Origin: Bordetella parapertussis
GTDB taxonomy: Bacteria > Pseudomonadota > Gammaproteobacteria > Burkholderiales > Burkholderiaceae_C
Direction: 5' to 3'
Assembly: GCA_945878355.1 (NCBI GenBank)
Contig: CAMCTC010000015.1
Span: 9,033-73,032, forward strand
Length of the DNA stretch: 64,000 nucleotides
A program made the translations under genes and the position numbers. The notes under the pieces are model-generated. The model did not search any database. It was given only the letters and a program-made list of their open reading frames with translations, and was not told the origin of the DNA. Each line of letters starts with the position of its first letter. Positions within the stretch are counted from its first letter, which is position 1. Positions 44,756 to 53,787 of this stretch are shown piece by piece.

Positions 44756-46384
44756 TCAGACAATCTCTGGCCGCATCTCAATTGCTCCGCAAGGGCATTC
44801 GGCGGCGCAGATGCCGCAACCTTTGCAGTAATCCAGATTGAACTCGAAGCGCTTGCCGGGACCCAGCTTGATCACCGCGTTGTCGGGGCAGACTCCGTAG
44901 CAGTTGTCGCACTCGAAACAGTTGCCGCAGCTCAGACAGCGCCTGGCTTCGAACAACGCGTTGTCCTCGGTCAGCCCACCCTGCACCTCGTCGAAACTGC
45001 TGGTGCGGCGCGCGAGGTCGAGTTGCGGGCGCATCTGCTTGGGCGCGTCGCTGTAATACCAAGGGTTGAGCTGCTCGAACAGCGCCGGTGCATGAGGCGG
45101 CTGCGGCGCCAACCGGGTGCCGCGCAGCCAGGCGTCGATGTGACGCGCAGCTTTCTTGCCATGGCCTATGGCCACCGTCACGTTGCGTTCGGCCGGCACC
45201 ATGTCACCACCGGCGAACAGGCCTGGGTAGCCGGTCATCATCGTCGCCGGATCGACCTGGACCACGCCGTTGTGGATCAGCAAGTCGGGCACGCTGTCGA
45301 GCAGCGACAAGTCGACTTCCTGGCCCAATGCCAGCACCAGCGAGTCGGCCGCCAGGGTCTCGAACTCGCCGGTAGGCTGTGGCACGCCTTGGTCGTCCAA
45401 CCTCATTTTCTCGATCTTGAGCGCCCCGTCGCCGGCCTGCTTGATGGTCGACAGCCACTTGACCAGCACCCCTTCCTGCAAAGCCTCTTCGACTTCGCTG
45501 TCGTGGGCCGGCATGCGCTCGCGGTTGCGGCGGTAGACGATGATGGCCTCGGTCGCCCCCAAGCGCTTGGCGGTGCGGGCAACGTCGACCGCGGTGTTGC
45601 CACCGCCATAGACGACGACCCGACGACCCAGCATCGGCTGTTCCTGGCCTTCCATCGATCGCAGCAAAGCCAGCGCGTCGAGGATGCGAGACGAGTCCTT
45701 GGCGGGGATGTACGCCCGCTTGGCGATGTGCGCGCCAACGGCCAAGAAACTCGCGTCAAAATGCCCCTGGGCCATCGTCTTCGACACGTCGCTGACCTTG
45801 GTCTCGAGATTGAGCGTGATCCCCATCGCGACGATGCGGGCGATCTCGGCGTCGAGTACATCGCGAGGCAACCGGTATTTGGGGATGCCGAATCGCATCA
45901 TGCCGCCCAACATCGGACCGGCCTCGACCAATGTGACGGCGTGGCCCAGCCGGCGCAGTTGGTAAGCGGCCGACAACCCCGATGGGCCACCGCCGACCAC
46001 CAGCACGCGCTTGCCGCTGTCGGGGCCGGCTTCCGGCAAAGCCCAGCCGCGCTTGATGGCCTCATCGCCGAGAAAGCGCTCGACCGAGTTGATGCCGACC
46101 GCAGCGTCTAGCTTGCTGCGATTGCAGGCGCCTTCGCAGCTGTGGTAGCAGACCCGCCCCATCACTGCAGGGAGAGGGTTGTCGCGGGTCAGGTGACGCC
46201 AGGCGGCCTCGTAGTTGCCCGACTCGGCTTGGTAGAGCCAACCCTGAATGTCTTCGCCGGCAGGGCATTGGGCATTGCATGGCGGCAGCCGGTCGACATA
46301 GACCGGGCGCTCGGTGCGCCAGCTGCCGGTCTTGTTGGCCAGCGATGAGCCAGGGTCGAGCGTGATCGCAAAAGGCTTTTCCAC
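44756..46384 (-). CDS. FAD/NAD(P) oxidoreductase with C-terminal 2x[4Fe-4S], delta-like subunit of 2-oxoacid oxidoreductase
   Basis: 542 residues. The N-terminal Cys-rich Fe-S domain of GltD type ('CNAQCPAGEDIQGW' ~36, 'CYHSCEGACNR' ~79) precedes an FAD fold ('VVGGGPSGLSAAYQL') and NAD(P) fold ('VVVYGGGNTAVDVA'). A C-terminal bacterial ferredoxin module follows ('CLSCGNCFECDNCYGVCP', 'CKGCGICAAECP'). The ferredoxin module is what PorD supplies in four-subunit enzymes; fusion to a GltD-like flavoprotein suggests direct electron transfer to NAD(P)+ (inference). GTG start at 46384, 3 bases from the beta subunit stop. Confidence 0.9.
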   Translation of the reverse strand: MEKPFAITLDPGSSLANKTGSWRTERPVYVDRLPPCNAQCPAGEDIQGWLYQAESGNYEAAWRHLTRDNPLPAVMGRVCYHSCEGACNRSKLDAAVGINSVERFLGDEAIKRGWALPEAGPDSGKRVLVVGGGPSGLSAAYQLRRLGHAVTLVEAGPMLGGMMRFGIPKYRLPRDVLDAEIARIVAMGITLNLETKVSDVSKTMAQGHFDASFLAVGAHIAKRAYIPAKDSSRILDALALLRSMEGQEQPMLGRRVVVYGGGNTAVDVARTAKRLGATEAIIVYRRNRERMPAHDSEVEEALQEGVLVKWLSTIKQAGDGALKIEKMRLDDQGVPQPTGEFETLAADSLVLALGQEVDLSLLDSVPDLLIHNGVVQVDPATMMTGYPGLFAGGDMVPAERNVTVAIGHGKKAARHIDAWLRGTRLAPQPPHAPALFEQLNPWYYSDAPKQMRPQLDLARRTSSFDEVQGGLTEDNALFEARRCLSCGNCFECDNCYGVCPDNAVIKLGPGKRFEFNLDYCKGCGICAAECPCGAIEMRPEIV

Positions 46385-46387
46385 GCT

Positions 46388-47425
46388 TCAGTCTCCTGGC
46401 TGCTGCGCTGCGTCGAGCAGCTGGTAGCGGCGGATGTTGGCGTCGGCTGTGGCCTGGATGCGGTCGATCATCGCTTGCCGAGATGGGGTGCCGAACAGGT
46501 GAGCGAAGCGCTTTTGTGGGCGCAGATAGTCCTCGACCGGCAGCTGACGGCGGATCTTGCTGACTTGGGTCAGCTCGCCGTTCTCGGCCTCAAAGACCGG
46601 AAAAAGTCCGGTCTCACAGGCCAGCCTGGCCAGGCGGACGGTGTCATGGCTGGCCGACCCCCAGCCCAGCGGGCAAGGCACCAGCACATGCAGATAGCGA
46701 GCGCCATGCAGGCTCATCGCTTTCTCGACCTTGGCTTCCAGGTCGCGCAGGTCGGCCACGGTGGCGGTGGCTACATAGGGGATTTCGTGCGCCATCGCGA
46801 TCCGTGGCAGATTTTTGCCTTGGCCAAATTCGGCGCCGGGTTGCGGGCCCAGCGCCATCGTCGTGGCGGTGCGAGCGCCGGCTGGTGTTGCGGAACTGCG
46901 CTGCACGCCGGTGTTCATGTAGGCCTCGTTGTCGTAGCAGATGTAGAGCACGTCGTCGTTGCGCTCGAACATGCCCGACAAACAGCCGAAACCGATGTCG
47001 GTGGTGCCGCCGTCGCCGCCTTGGGCGATGACCCGAACCGCGCTGCGTGCTGGGCCCGTTGCGCTTGCTTGCTTGGATGCCTTGACCTTGAGCGCAGCAG
47101 CGATGCCCGTGCCCACTGCGGCAGCGTTGCCGAACAGCGAGTGGATCCAGGGCAGCTGCCAAGAGGTCTCGGGGTAGGGCGTCGAGAACACCTCCAGGCA
47201 GCCGGTGGCGTTGGCGGCGATCAGCTGATTGCCTGTGGCACGCATCGCGGCGTCGACCGCATAGCGCGCGCCCAGCGCCTCTCCGCAACCCTGGCAGGCA
47301 CGGTGGCCTGAGTTCAATGAATTGCTGCGGTCGGCCGACGACTGCACGCTGCGCTGCTCGGGCGCGAGCAGGCGGTTGCCGACCGTGAACGTGCCGGTCT
47401 GGTAGAACTTCACGGGCTGGCTCAT
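46388..47425 (-). CDS. porB: Pyruvate-type 2-oxoacid:ferredoxin oxidoreductase, beta subunit (TPP-binding)
   Basis: 345 residues. TPP-binding region 'AQGGDGGTTDIGFGCLSGMF' and Fe-S cysteines in 'RACQGCGEALGARYA' mark PorB. The residues 'CYDNEAYMNTGVQRSSATP' are the pyruvate-type consensus ('YDNEAYMNTG.Q.S..TP'). With PorA and PorG it interconverts pyruvate, CoA and acetyl-CoA plus CO2 using low-potential electrons. Follows porA directly. Confidence 0.92.
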   Translation of the reverse strand: MSQPVKFYQTGTFTVGNRLLAPEQRSVQSSADRSNSLNSGHRACQGCGEALGARYAVDAAMRATGNQLIAANATGCLEVFSTPYPETSWQLPWIHSLFGNAAAVGTGIAAALKVKASKQASATGPARSAVRVIAQGGDGGTTDIGFGCLSGMFERNDDVLYICYDNEAYMNTGVQRSSATPAGARTATTMALGPQPGAEFGQGKNLPRIAMAHEIPYVATATVADLRDLEAKVEKAMSLHGARYLHVLVPCPLGWGSASHDTVRLARLACETGLFPVFEAENGELTQVSKIRRQLPVEDYLRPQKRFAHLFGTPSRQAMIDRIQATADANIRRYQLLDAAQQPGD

Positions 47426-48679
47426 CTAATTGACTTTCGACGCGACCGTGCCAATGTCGCGCAACAGGTTCTCGGCGATCGGCCCGCTGCGTCGTACCGT
47501 GGCCTCTCGCTCGAGTTGGCGCTTGACGATGCGCCAGTCCAGGTCCATGAAGGTCAGTGGCGCCAACTGGTCAGCAATGGCTTCGCGCAGCGTGCGGTGT
47601 AGCGAGGCCTTGGTGATGGCCCGTCCACCCAACCCGGCGATCACTGTGTAGCCATGCTGGCCCAGGCGATGCAGCGCAAGCCGGACGTCGGTCGAGACCA
47701 CGCCGCCCAAGCCGACCGAGAAGCTCTTCTCCAACACCACCACTCGCTGCGCGGCCTGCAGCGCTGCGCGCACCGCTGCCAGCGGGAAGGGACGGAATGA
47801 CTGGATGCCCAGCACGCCGATCTTCAGGCCGTCGTCGCGCATCTCATCGATCGTGTCCTTCAAGGTGCCGAGCACTGAACCGAGTGCGACGACGATGGTC
47901 TCAGCGCCTTCGGTGCGGTAAGGCCGCACCAGCCCGCCTGAGCGACGGCCGAACCGTGACTCGAACTCGTCGGCGATGCGCGGGATCACTTCCAAGGCCG
48001 AGAGCTGTTTGGCGTGCGCCAGGTAACGCACCTCCATGAAGGCCTCGGGCCCGACCATCGCGCCTATCGAGACCGGATCGGCAGGGTCGAGCAACTGGCG
48101 TGGCTCGTATGGCGGCAAGAAGGCATCGACATCGGCCTGGGTCGGCATGTCGACCCGCTCATAGGCATGGGTCAGGATGAAGCCGTCCATGCAGACCATC
48201 ACCGGCATCGACAACTCTTCGGCCAGCTTGAAAGCCTGGATGTGCAGGTCCAGCGCTTCCTGGTTGCTCTCGGCGAAGAGTTGGATCCAGCCGCAGTCGC
48301 GCTGGCTCATGCTGTCGCTGTGGTCGTTCCAGATGTTGATCGGCGCGCCGATGGCCCGGTTAGCCACCGTCATCACGATCGGCAAGCCCAGGCCCGAGGC
48401 GTTGTACACCGCCTCGGCCATGAACAGCAGACCTTGGCTGGCGGTGGCGGTGTAGGCGCGAGCGCCGGCAGCGCTCGCGCCTATGGCCACACTCATCGCC
48501 GCGAACTCGCTCTCGACGTTGATGAACTCGCAGGGTTGCAGGTCGCCGCGCTTGACCCGCTCACCAAGCGCTTCGACGATGTGGGTCTGGGGTGAGATCG
48601 GGTAGGCGCAGATCACCTCGGGACGGCACAAGGCCACGGCCTCGGCAACGGCTTGTGAGCCTTCAGTCTGTTTGAGCAT
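47426..48679 (-). CDS. porA: Pyruvate-type 2-oxoacid:ferredoxin oxidoreductase, alpha subunit
   Basis: 417 residues. Conserved PorA features: 'GSQAVAEAVALCRPEVICAY', 'PISPQTHIVE', 'NVESEFAAMSVAIGASAAGA' (catalytic Glu region), 'TATASQGLLFMAEAVYNASG' and 'INIWNDHSDSMSQRDCGWIQ'. The last matches pyruvate enzymes better than 2-oxoglutarate ones. The ATG at 48679 is chosen; the longer frame overlaps the gamma gene, which it still overlaps by 17 bases. Confidence 0.92.
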   Translation of the reverse strand: MLKQTEGSQAVAEAVALCRPEVICAYPISPQTHIVEALGERVKRGDLQPCEFINVESEFAAMSVAIGASAAGARAYTATASQGLLFMAEAVYNASGLGLPIVMTVANRAIGAPINIWNDHSDSMSQRDCGWIQLFAESNQEALDLHIQAFKLAEELSMPVMVCMDGFILTHAYERVDMPTQADVDAFLPPYEPRQLLDPADPVSIGAMVGPEAFMEVRYLAHAKQLSALEVIPRIADEFESRFGRRSGGLVRPYRTEGAETIVVALGSVLGTLKDTIDEMRDDGLKIGVLGIQSFRPFPLAAVRAALQAAQRVVVLEKSFSVGLGGVVSTDVRLALHRLGQHGYTVIAGLGGRAITKASLHRTLREAIADQLAPLTFMDLDWRIVKRQLEREATVRRSGPIAENLLRDIGTVASKVN

Positions 48680-49247
48680 AGGCCGTTGCCTGCGTCTGTT
48701 GGCGGACGAACTCAAAGGCCTCGGTCGCTGCAGCGACATTGGCCTCGGCGACCTTGGCGCTGAACTTGTGGCGGATGGCATGCGCCACTGCCGCCAGCGT
48801 GATCAAGCTCGACAGCGCGGCAAAACCACCCAGCATCACTGCGTTGGGCAGCGGGCGGCCCAGATGTCTGATCGCGATCTCGGTCGCGGGTACGCTGCAC
48901 CAGTGCGCATTTTCCTGCGCGATGTCAGCTAGGCCGAGCGCATGGAAATCGCGCTGACTGTTGATCAGCACATAGCCATCGGGCTGCAAGCCCTGGAACA
49001 CATCGACCTGGTGCAGCAGCGTTGGGTCCTGCACGATCAGCACGTCGGGCGCCAGGATCGGTTCGCGGAGTCGGATTTCGCGGTCGGCGATGCGGCAAAA
49101 CGCCACCACCGGGGCGCCAGTACGCTCGGAGCCGAAGCTCGGGAACGCCTGGGCATGGCGACCTTGCGCGAAGGCCGCGATGGACAGCAGTTCTGCTGCG
49201 GTCACCACGCCCTGACCGCCGCGGCCGTGAATCCTGATCTGAAGCAT
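48663..49247 (-). CDS. porG: 2-oxoacid:ferredoxin oxidoreductase, gamma subunit
   Basis: 194 residues. Opening 'MLQIRIHGRGGQGVVTAAEL' and 'AFPSFGSERTGAPVVAFCRI' are diagnostic for the gamma domain. First gene of the run that continues through the V-type ATPase. The ATG at 49247 is selected by the conserved N-terminus. An FNR-type dyad is centred about 70 bases upstream. Confidence 0.93.
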   Translation of the reverse strand: MLQIRIHGRGGQGVVTAAELLSIAAFAQGRHAQAFPSFGSERTGAPVVAFCRIADREIRLREPILAPDVLIVQDPTLLHQVDVFQGLQPDGYVLINSQRDFHALGLADIAQENAHWCSVPATEIAIRHLGRPLPNAVMLGGFAALSSLITLAAVAHAIRHKFSAKVAEANVAAATEAFEFVRQQTQATAYAQTD

Positions 49248-49309
49248 GACCTTCGCCCTTGTGGCAACTTGCACCGGGGTCATGCTCGGTGGCTCTGGCG
49301 CCACCAGGG

Positions 49310-49323
49310 TTGAGTCAGGTCAA
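49310..49323 (-). promoter_or_regulatory. FNR/Anr-type binding site upstream of porG
   Basis: On the minus strand: TTGACCTGACTCAA, a perfect TTGA-N6-TCAA core. It lies 63 bases upstream of the porG ATG. A class II arrangement (centre at -41.5) would put the transcription start near 49275, leaving a ~28-base leader; the -10 position is only weakly matched (GAGCAT). It suggests activation under low O2. Confidence 0.5.
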
Positions 49324-49370
49324 ACTGCGGCCGGGTCGTTCGCCGACCCGCACCGCCAGCACCTCATCGA

Positions 49371-49931
49371 TTAAAGCGCAGCGTCTTTGAGCTTCTTCAG
49401 CGCGCGTGTCTTGATCTTGGTCGACGCAGGCTTGGCGGCGAAGGTTCTCAAAGCGCCGCTGAACGGGTCCTTGCCGAGGCGCTTTTTCTTGGCTGGGACG
49501 TGGTGCGCGCTGATCTTGAGCAGCCCTGGCAGCGTGAACGCGCCAAGACCTTTCTTGTGCACCGACGCCAACACGGTGGCCTCGAGCGCGGCGAGCACGG
49601 CTTTGGTGGCCTTGGCATCGACCCCGGATTGCTCGGCCAGATGCGTGTTGAGCGATGTCTTCGTGAATGCGGTCTTGATCGGCTTGAACGCGGTCACTGG
49701 CTTGGCGGCCACGGTCTTGGCCGTTGCTGCGGCCTTCACAGGCGCTGCTTTTTTGACGACTGACTTGGCAACTGTCTTGGCGGGCGCTTTGGCAGCTGCT
49801 GCGGGCTTGAGAGCGGGTTTGACCACGGCCTTGACAGGCGACTTGGCCAGCAGGGTCACCGCTTTCTTCGCGGGTACCTGGGGCGCTTTTTTGGCAGGGG
49901 CAGCGGATGTTGTCTTCTTTGTGGTTGCCAT
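49371..49931 (-). CDS. HU-family DNA-binding protein with lysine/alanine-rich N-terminal tail
   Basis: 186 residues. The first ~85 are an Ala/Lys/Pro/Val low-complexity tail resembling histone H1 ('PAKKAPQVPAKKAV'). The C-terminal ~95 residues are a HU-like fold: 'FTKTSLNTHLAEQSGVD', 'ATVLASVHKKGLGAFTLPG' and the basic arm 'KKKRLGKDPFSGAL'. Expected role: nucleoid compaction. The ATG at 49931 begins the tail; the longer frame adds nothing recognisable. Transcribed toward the por operon. Confidence 0.85.
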   Translation of the reverse strand: MATTKKTTSAAPAKKAPQVPAKKAVTLLAKSPVKAVVKPALKPAAAAKAPAKTVAKSVVKKAAPVKAAATAKTVAAKPVTAFKPIKTAFTKTSLNTHLAEQSGVDAKATKAVLAALEATVLASVHKKGLGAFTLPGLLKISAHHVPAKKKRLGKDPFSGALRTFAAKPASTKIKTRALKKLKDAAL

Positions 49932-50093
49932 GGGGTTTCCCGTGTTGTGTTCAAGGCGTTGCCGCGGCTGCGACAAGCGGGGTCAATTCTAGAGGCGTAG
50001 CCTTGCGGCCCACGCAGTCATCAGCCACTCGGCGCAAGACGCTGGCTCGTGCCGGGCCTACGCTGCGCCTCACTCCGTAGTTCACCGCATCCC

Positions 50094-51716
50094 ATGGCCC
50101 ACATCGAATCGACCTTGTCCCCCGGCAGCCAGGCCTATCGCGCCAACCGCGAGCACATGCTCGCGCTGATCGACCGCGTTCGTGAGTACGAGCGGCGCAC
50201 ACTGGCCAAGTCGGCCGCCTCACGCGGGCGTTTCGAGAAGCGCCAACAACTGCTGCCGCGGGAGCGGCTGTCGCTGCTGCTCGATCCGGGCGCGCCGTTC
50301 CTGGAGTTGTGCTCGCTGGCGGGGCTGGGTCTAGACACGCCGGATCTCGACAAGAGCGTGCCTGGCGGCGGTGTGATCGCCGGCATCGGCTTCGTCTCGG
50401 GTCGGCGCTGCATGGTGATGGCGTCAGACTCGGGTATCGACGCCGGCGCGATGCAACCCATGGGGCTGGACAAGGTGCTGAGGGTGCAGGAGCTGGCGCT
50501 GGAGAACAAGTTGCCATTCGTGCAACTGGTTGAGAGCGCGGGTGCCAACCTGATGGCGTACCGGGTCGAGGATTTCATTCGCGGCGGCAATTCGTTCCGC
50601 AACCTCGCGCTGATGTCGGCCGCGGGTCAGCCGGTGGTCACGGTCACGCATGGCTCTTCAACCGCTGGCGGTGCTTACCAGACCGGGTTGTCGGACTACA
50701 TCATCCTGGTGCGCGGGCGCTCGCGCGCCTTCCTGGCTGGCCCACCGCTGCTGATGGCCGCCACTGGCGAGGTCGCCACCGAGGAAGAGCTGGGCGGTGC
50801 CGAGATGCACACCAGCGTGTCAGGGCTGGGCGACTACTTGGCCGAGGACGACCCCGATGGCTTGCGAATCGCGCGCGAAATCATGGCCCAAATCGACTGG
50901 GACCTGAACACGCCTGTGCCGGCTGCAAGGGCTTTCAAGCCGCCGCGCTTCGACGCCGAGGAGTTGCTCGCGGTGATGCCGATGGACCACAAGCGCCCGG
51001 TCGACATGCGGCAGGTGATCGCTCGCATCGCCGACGACTCCGACTTTCTTGAATTCGGCCAGAACTACGGCTCGGCCACGGTCTGCGGCCACTTCAAGAT
51101 CGAGGGCTGGCCGGTGGGCGTGATCACCAACAACGGGCCGATCGACCCCGACGGCGCGGCCAAGGCCACCCACTTCATCCAGGCTTGCTGCCAGAGCCGC
51201 ACGCCCATTCTCTACCTCAATAACACGACAGGCTTCATGGTCGGCAAGGCCTACGAGGAGGCCGGCATCATCAAGCACGGCTCGAAGATGATCCAAGCCG
51301 TGACCAACGCGACAGTGCCGCAGATCACGATCTACTGCGGCGCCTCATTCGGTGCCGGCAACTACGGCATGTGCGGTCGCGGTTTTCATCCGCGTTTTTG
51401 CTTCTCCTGGCCAAATGCGAAGACCGCAGTGATGGGCGGCGAGCAGGCCGCGGGCACGATGGTCATCGTCACCGAGGCGGCGATGCGGCGCAAGACCGGT
51501 GAGGTCGACCAGGCCAAGCTCGACGCGATGCGCGAGGCCATCATCGAGCGCTTCGATCGCCAGATGAGCGTGTTCACGACCAGCGCACAGCTGCTAGACG
51601 ACGGCGTGATCGACCCGCGCGACACCCGGGCAGTGCTGTCCAAGGTGCTGGCAGTGTGCCGCGAGGCCGATGCGCGCGAGCCCCAGAAGATGCAGTTCGC
51701 CGTCGCCCGGCCTTGA
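50094..51716 (+). CDS. Acyl-CoA carboxylase carboxyltransferase (beta) subunit
   Basis: 540 residues, both crotonase-like halves of a biotin-dependent carboxyltransferase. 'SAGANLMAYRVEDF', '[17 protein letters not shown]' and 'GGAEMHTSVSGLGDYLAEDD' are in the N half; 'TTGFMVGKAYEEAGIIKHGS' and 'GASFGAGNYGMCGRGFHPRF' in the C half. Closest to methylcrotonyl-CoA/geranyl-CoA carboxylases (LiuB/AtuC type) rather than AccD. First gene of a six-gene acyl-CoA operon. The exact acyl-CoA cannot be read from sequence. Confidence 0.9.
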   Translation: MAHIESTLSPGSQAYRANREHMLALIDRVREYERRTLAKSAASRGRFEKRQQLLPRERLSLLLDPGAPFLELCSLAGLGLDTPDLDKSVPGGGVIAGIGFVSGRRCMVMASDSGIDAGAMQPMGLDKVLRVQELALENKLPFVQLVESAGANLMAYRVEDFIRGGNSFRNLALMSAAGQPVVTVTHGSSTAGGAYQTGLSDYIILVRGRSRAFLAGPPLLMAATGEVATEEELGGAEMHTSVSGLGDYLAEDDPDGLRIAREIMAQIDWDLNTPVPAARAFKPPRFDAEELLAVMPMDHKRPVDMRQVIARIADDSDFLEFGQNYGSATVCGHFKIEGWPVGVITNNGPIDPDGAAKATHFIQACCQSRTPILYLNNTTGFMVGKAYEEAGIIKHGSKMIQAVTNATVPQITIYCGASFGAGNYGMCGRGFHPRFCFSWPNAKTAVMGGEQAAGTMVIVTEAAMRRKTGEVDQAKLDAMREAIIERFDRQMSVFTTSAQLLDDGVIDPRDTRAVLSKVLAVCREADAREPQKMQFAVARP

Positions 51717-51738
51717 GACCCACAGAGAAGCCTGCCCC

Positions 51739-53730
51739 ATGACAAGCCCCTTCACGAAGATCCTGATCGCCAACCGTGGCGAGATCGCACTGCGCGTGAT
51801 GCGCAGCGCCCGCGCGCTGGGCTACCGAACCGTAGCGGTCTACTCCAGCGCCGACGCCGACGCCCGCCATGTGCGCGAGGCCGACCAGGCGCTGTGCATA
51901 GGCGGGCCACTGCCGGCCCAGTCTTACCTCAACATCCCGGCGCTGATCGAGGCCGCGAAGAAGAGCGGGGCCGATGCGGTCCATCCCGGCTATGGTTTTC
52001 TGGCCGAAAATGCGGCCTTCGCAGCGGCCTGCCGCGACGCCGGTCTGGTCTTCATCGGACCGTCTCCCGAGGCCATCCTGGCGATGGGCCACAAAGCCGG
52101 CGCCAAGCGCTTGATGATGGATGCCGGCGTGCCCTGCATCCCGGGCTACCAGGGCGAAGACCAGAGCGCTGAGCGCCTGCAAGCCGAGGCCACGCGAATT
52201 GGCTACCCGGTGATGATCAAAGCCACCGCCGGCGGCGGCGGTCGCGGCATGCGGTTGGTGGCCGCAGCCGACGAATTCGCCGACTTGTTGCGCAGCGCGC
52301 AGTCTGAGGCCTTGAATGCGTTCGGCGACGCCGAGGTGATCCTGGAGCGGGCAATTGTCGAGCCGCGCCACATCGAGATCCAGGTCTTTGCTGACCGCCA
52401 TGGGCAAGCGATTCACCTCGGCGAGCGCGACTGCTCGGTGCAGCGTCGCCACCAGAAGTTGATCGAGGAAGCGCCATCGCCCGCGGTCAACGCCGACCTG
52501 CGTGCACGCATGGGCGCGACAGCGGTCGCTGCGGTCAAGGCGATCGCCTACGAAGGTGCGGGAACACTCGAGTTCTTACTCGACGCCCAGGGCCACTTCT
52601 ACTTCATGGAGATGAACACCCGACTCCAGGTCGAGCATCCGGTGACCGAAGCGATCACCGGGTTGGACCTGGTCGAGCTGCAGCTTCGGGTGGCCGCTGG
52701 CGAGCCGCTGCCACTGACGCAAGACCAGGTGCACTTCTCAGGCCATGCGATCGAGGTCAGGCTGTGCGCCGAGGATACCGACCGCGGTTTCATGCCGCAG
52801 AGCGGCACGGTCGCGTTGTGGCAGATGCCCGAAGCTGGCCCTGGCGCGCTGCGCGTCGAGCATGCGCTGGCCAGCGGCGCCGAGATCCCGCCTTACTACG
52901 ATTCGATGATCGCCAAGTTCATCAGCCACGGCAGCCACCGCGAAGACGCGCGGCGTCGCTTGATCGCTGGCTTGGAGGACGCAGTGGCGCTGGGCGTGAC
53001 GACCAACCAGGTGTTCCTGACGCGCTGCCTGGCGCATCCGGTGTTCGCCGCTGGCGGCGCGACCACGGCCTTCATCGCCCAGCATCAGGCCGAACTGCTG
53101 CAACCCGATATCCAAGCCTTGCAGCGCGCCAGCGCGCTGGCTGCGCTGTTGTTGTTCGAGACCAATGGCGGCTTGCGATCTGCTGCCGAGCACCGTCGGC
53201 TGACCCATACGCTGCCGATCAAACTGCGCTTCGACATCAACGGTGGCGCTTGCAGCGTCTCGCTGACACAGCGCGCCGCGCACAGCTTCGAAATCCAGGT
53301 CGAAAGCCAGGTGTTCGAGCTGGTACTGGTCTCGATTGCCGAAGGTGAGATCCGCTACGCCTGCGACGGTCTGGTCGAGCGCGCCGTCTACCGGCGCGAC
53401 GGCCACAGCCTGTTGCTGCACCAAGGCGGGCGTCCCTACCGGATCGACGACCGCACCCGCAGCGCCTCGGCCAGGCAAGGCCAGGCCGCGGGCGGCGACG
53501 GCAAGCTGCGCTCGTCGATGAACGGCCGCGTCGTCGCGGTGGCGGTGGCGGTGGGTGAGCGCGTGATCGCAGGCCAGGCCTTGGTCACGCTCGAGGCGAT
53601 GAAGATGGAGCATGTCCATGCCGCGCCGCTGGCCGGCCTGGTGATCGCGCTGCACGTGGCAACCGGCGAGCAAGTGCCGGCGAACCGGGTGCTGGTCGAG
53701 ATCGAAGCGGAGTCCCCGCTGCCAGCCTGA
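51739..53730 (+). CDS. Acyl-CoA carboxylase biotin carboxylase/biotin carrier (alpha) subunit
   Basis: 663 residues: biotin carboxylase (~1-450; ATP-grasp '[13 protein letters not shown]', catalytic 'EMNTRLQVEHPVTE'), a central linking domain, and a C-terminal biotinyl domain with 'AMKMEH', biotin on K622. It carboxylates biotin with bicarbonate and ATP and serves the preceding carboxyltransferase. The ATG at 51739 is 22 bases after it. Confidence 0.93.
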   Translation: MTSPFTKILIANRGEIALRVMRSARALGYRTVAVYSSADADARHVREADQALCIGGPLPAQSYLNIPALIEAAKKSGADAVHPGYGFLAENAAFAAACRDAGLVFIGPSPEAILAMGHKAGAKRLMMDAGVPCIPGYQGEDQSAERLQAEATRIGYPVMIKATAGGGGRGMRLVAAADEFADLLRSAQSEALNAFGDAEVILERAIVEPRHIEIQVFADRHGQAIHLGERDCSVQRRHQKLIEEAPSPAVNADLRARMGATAVAAVKAIAYEGAGTLEFLLDAQGHFYFMEMNTRLQVEHPVTEAITGLDLVELQLRVAAGEPLPLTQDQVHFSGHAIEVRLCAEDTDRGFMPQSGTVALWQMPEAGPGALRVEHALASGAEIPPYYDSMIAKFISHGSHREDARRRLIAGLEDAVALGVTTNQVFLTRCLAHPVFAAGGATTAFIAQHQAELLQPDIQALQRASALAALLLFETNGGLRSAAEHRRLTHTLPIKLRFDINGGACSVSLTQRAAHSFEIQVESQVFELVLVSIAEGEIRYACDGLVERAVYRRDGHSLLLHQGGRPYRIDDRTRSASARQGQAAGGDGKLRSSMNGRVVAVAVAVGERVIAGQALVTLEAMKMEHVHAAPLAGLVIALHVATGEQVPANRVLVEIEAESPLPA

Positions 53731-53787
53731 TCTCTCGCCTGCGGTCAAAATCCGCTCGGCATCATTGCCCACACAACAGGAGAAACA

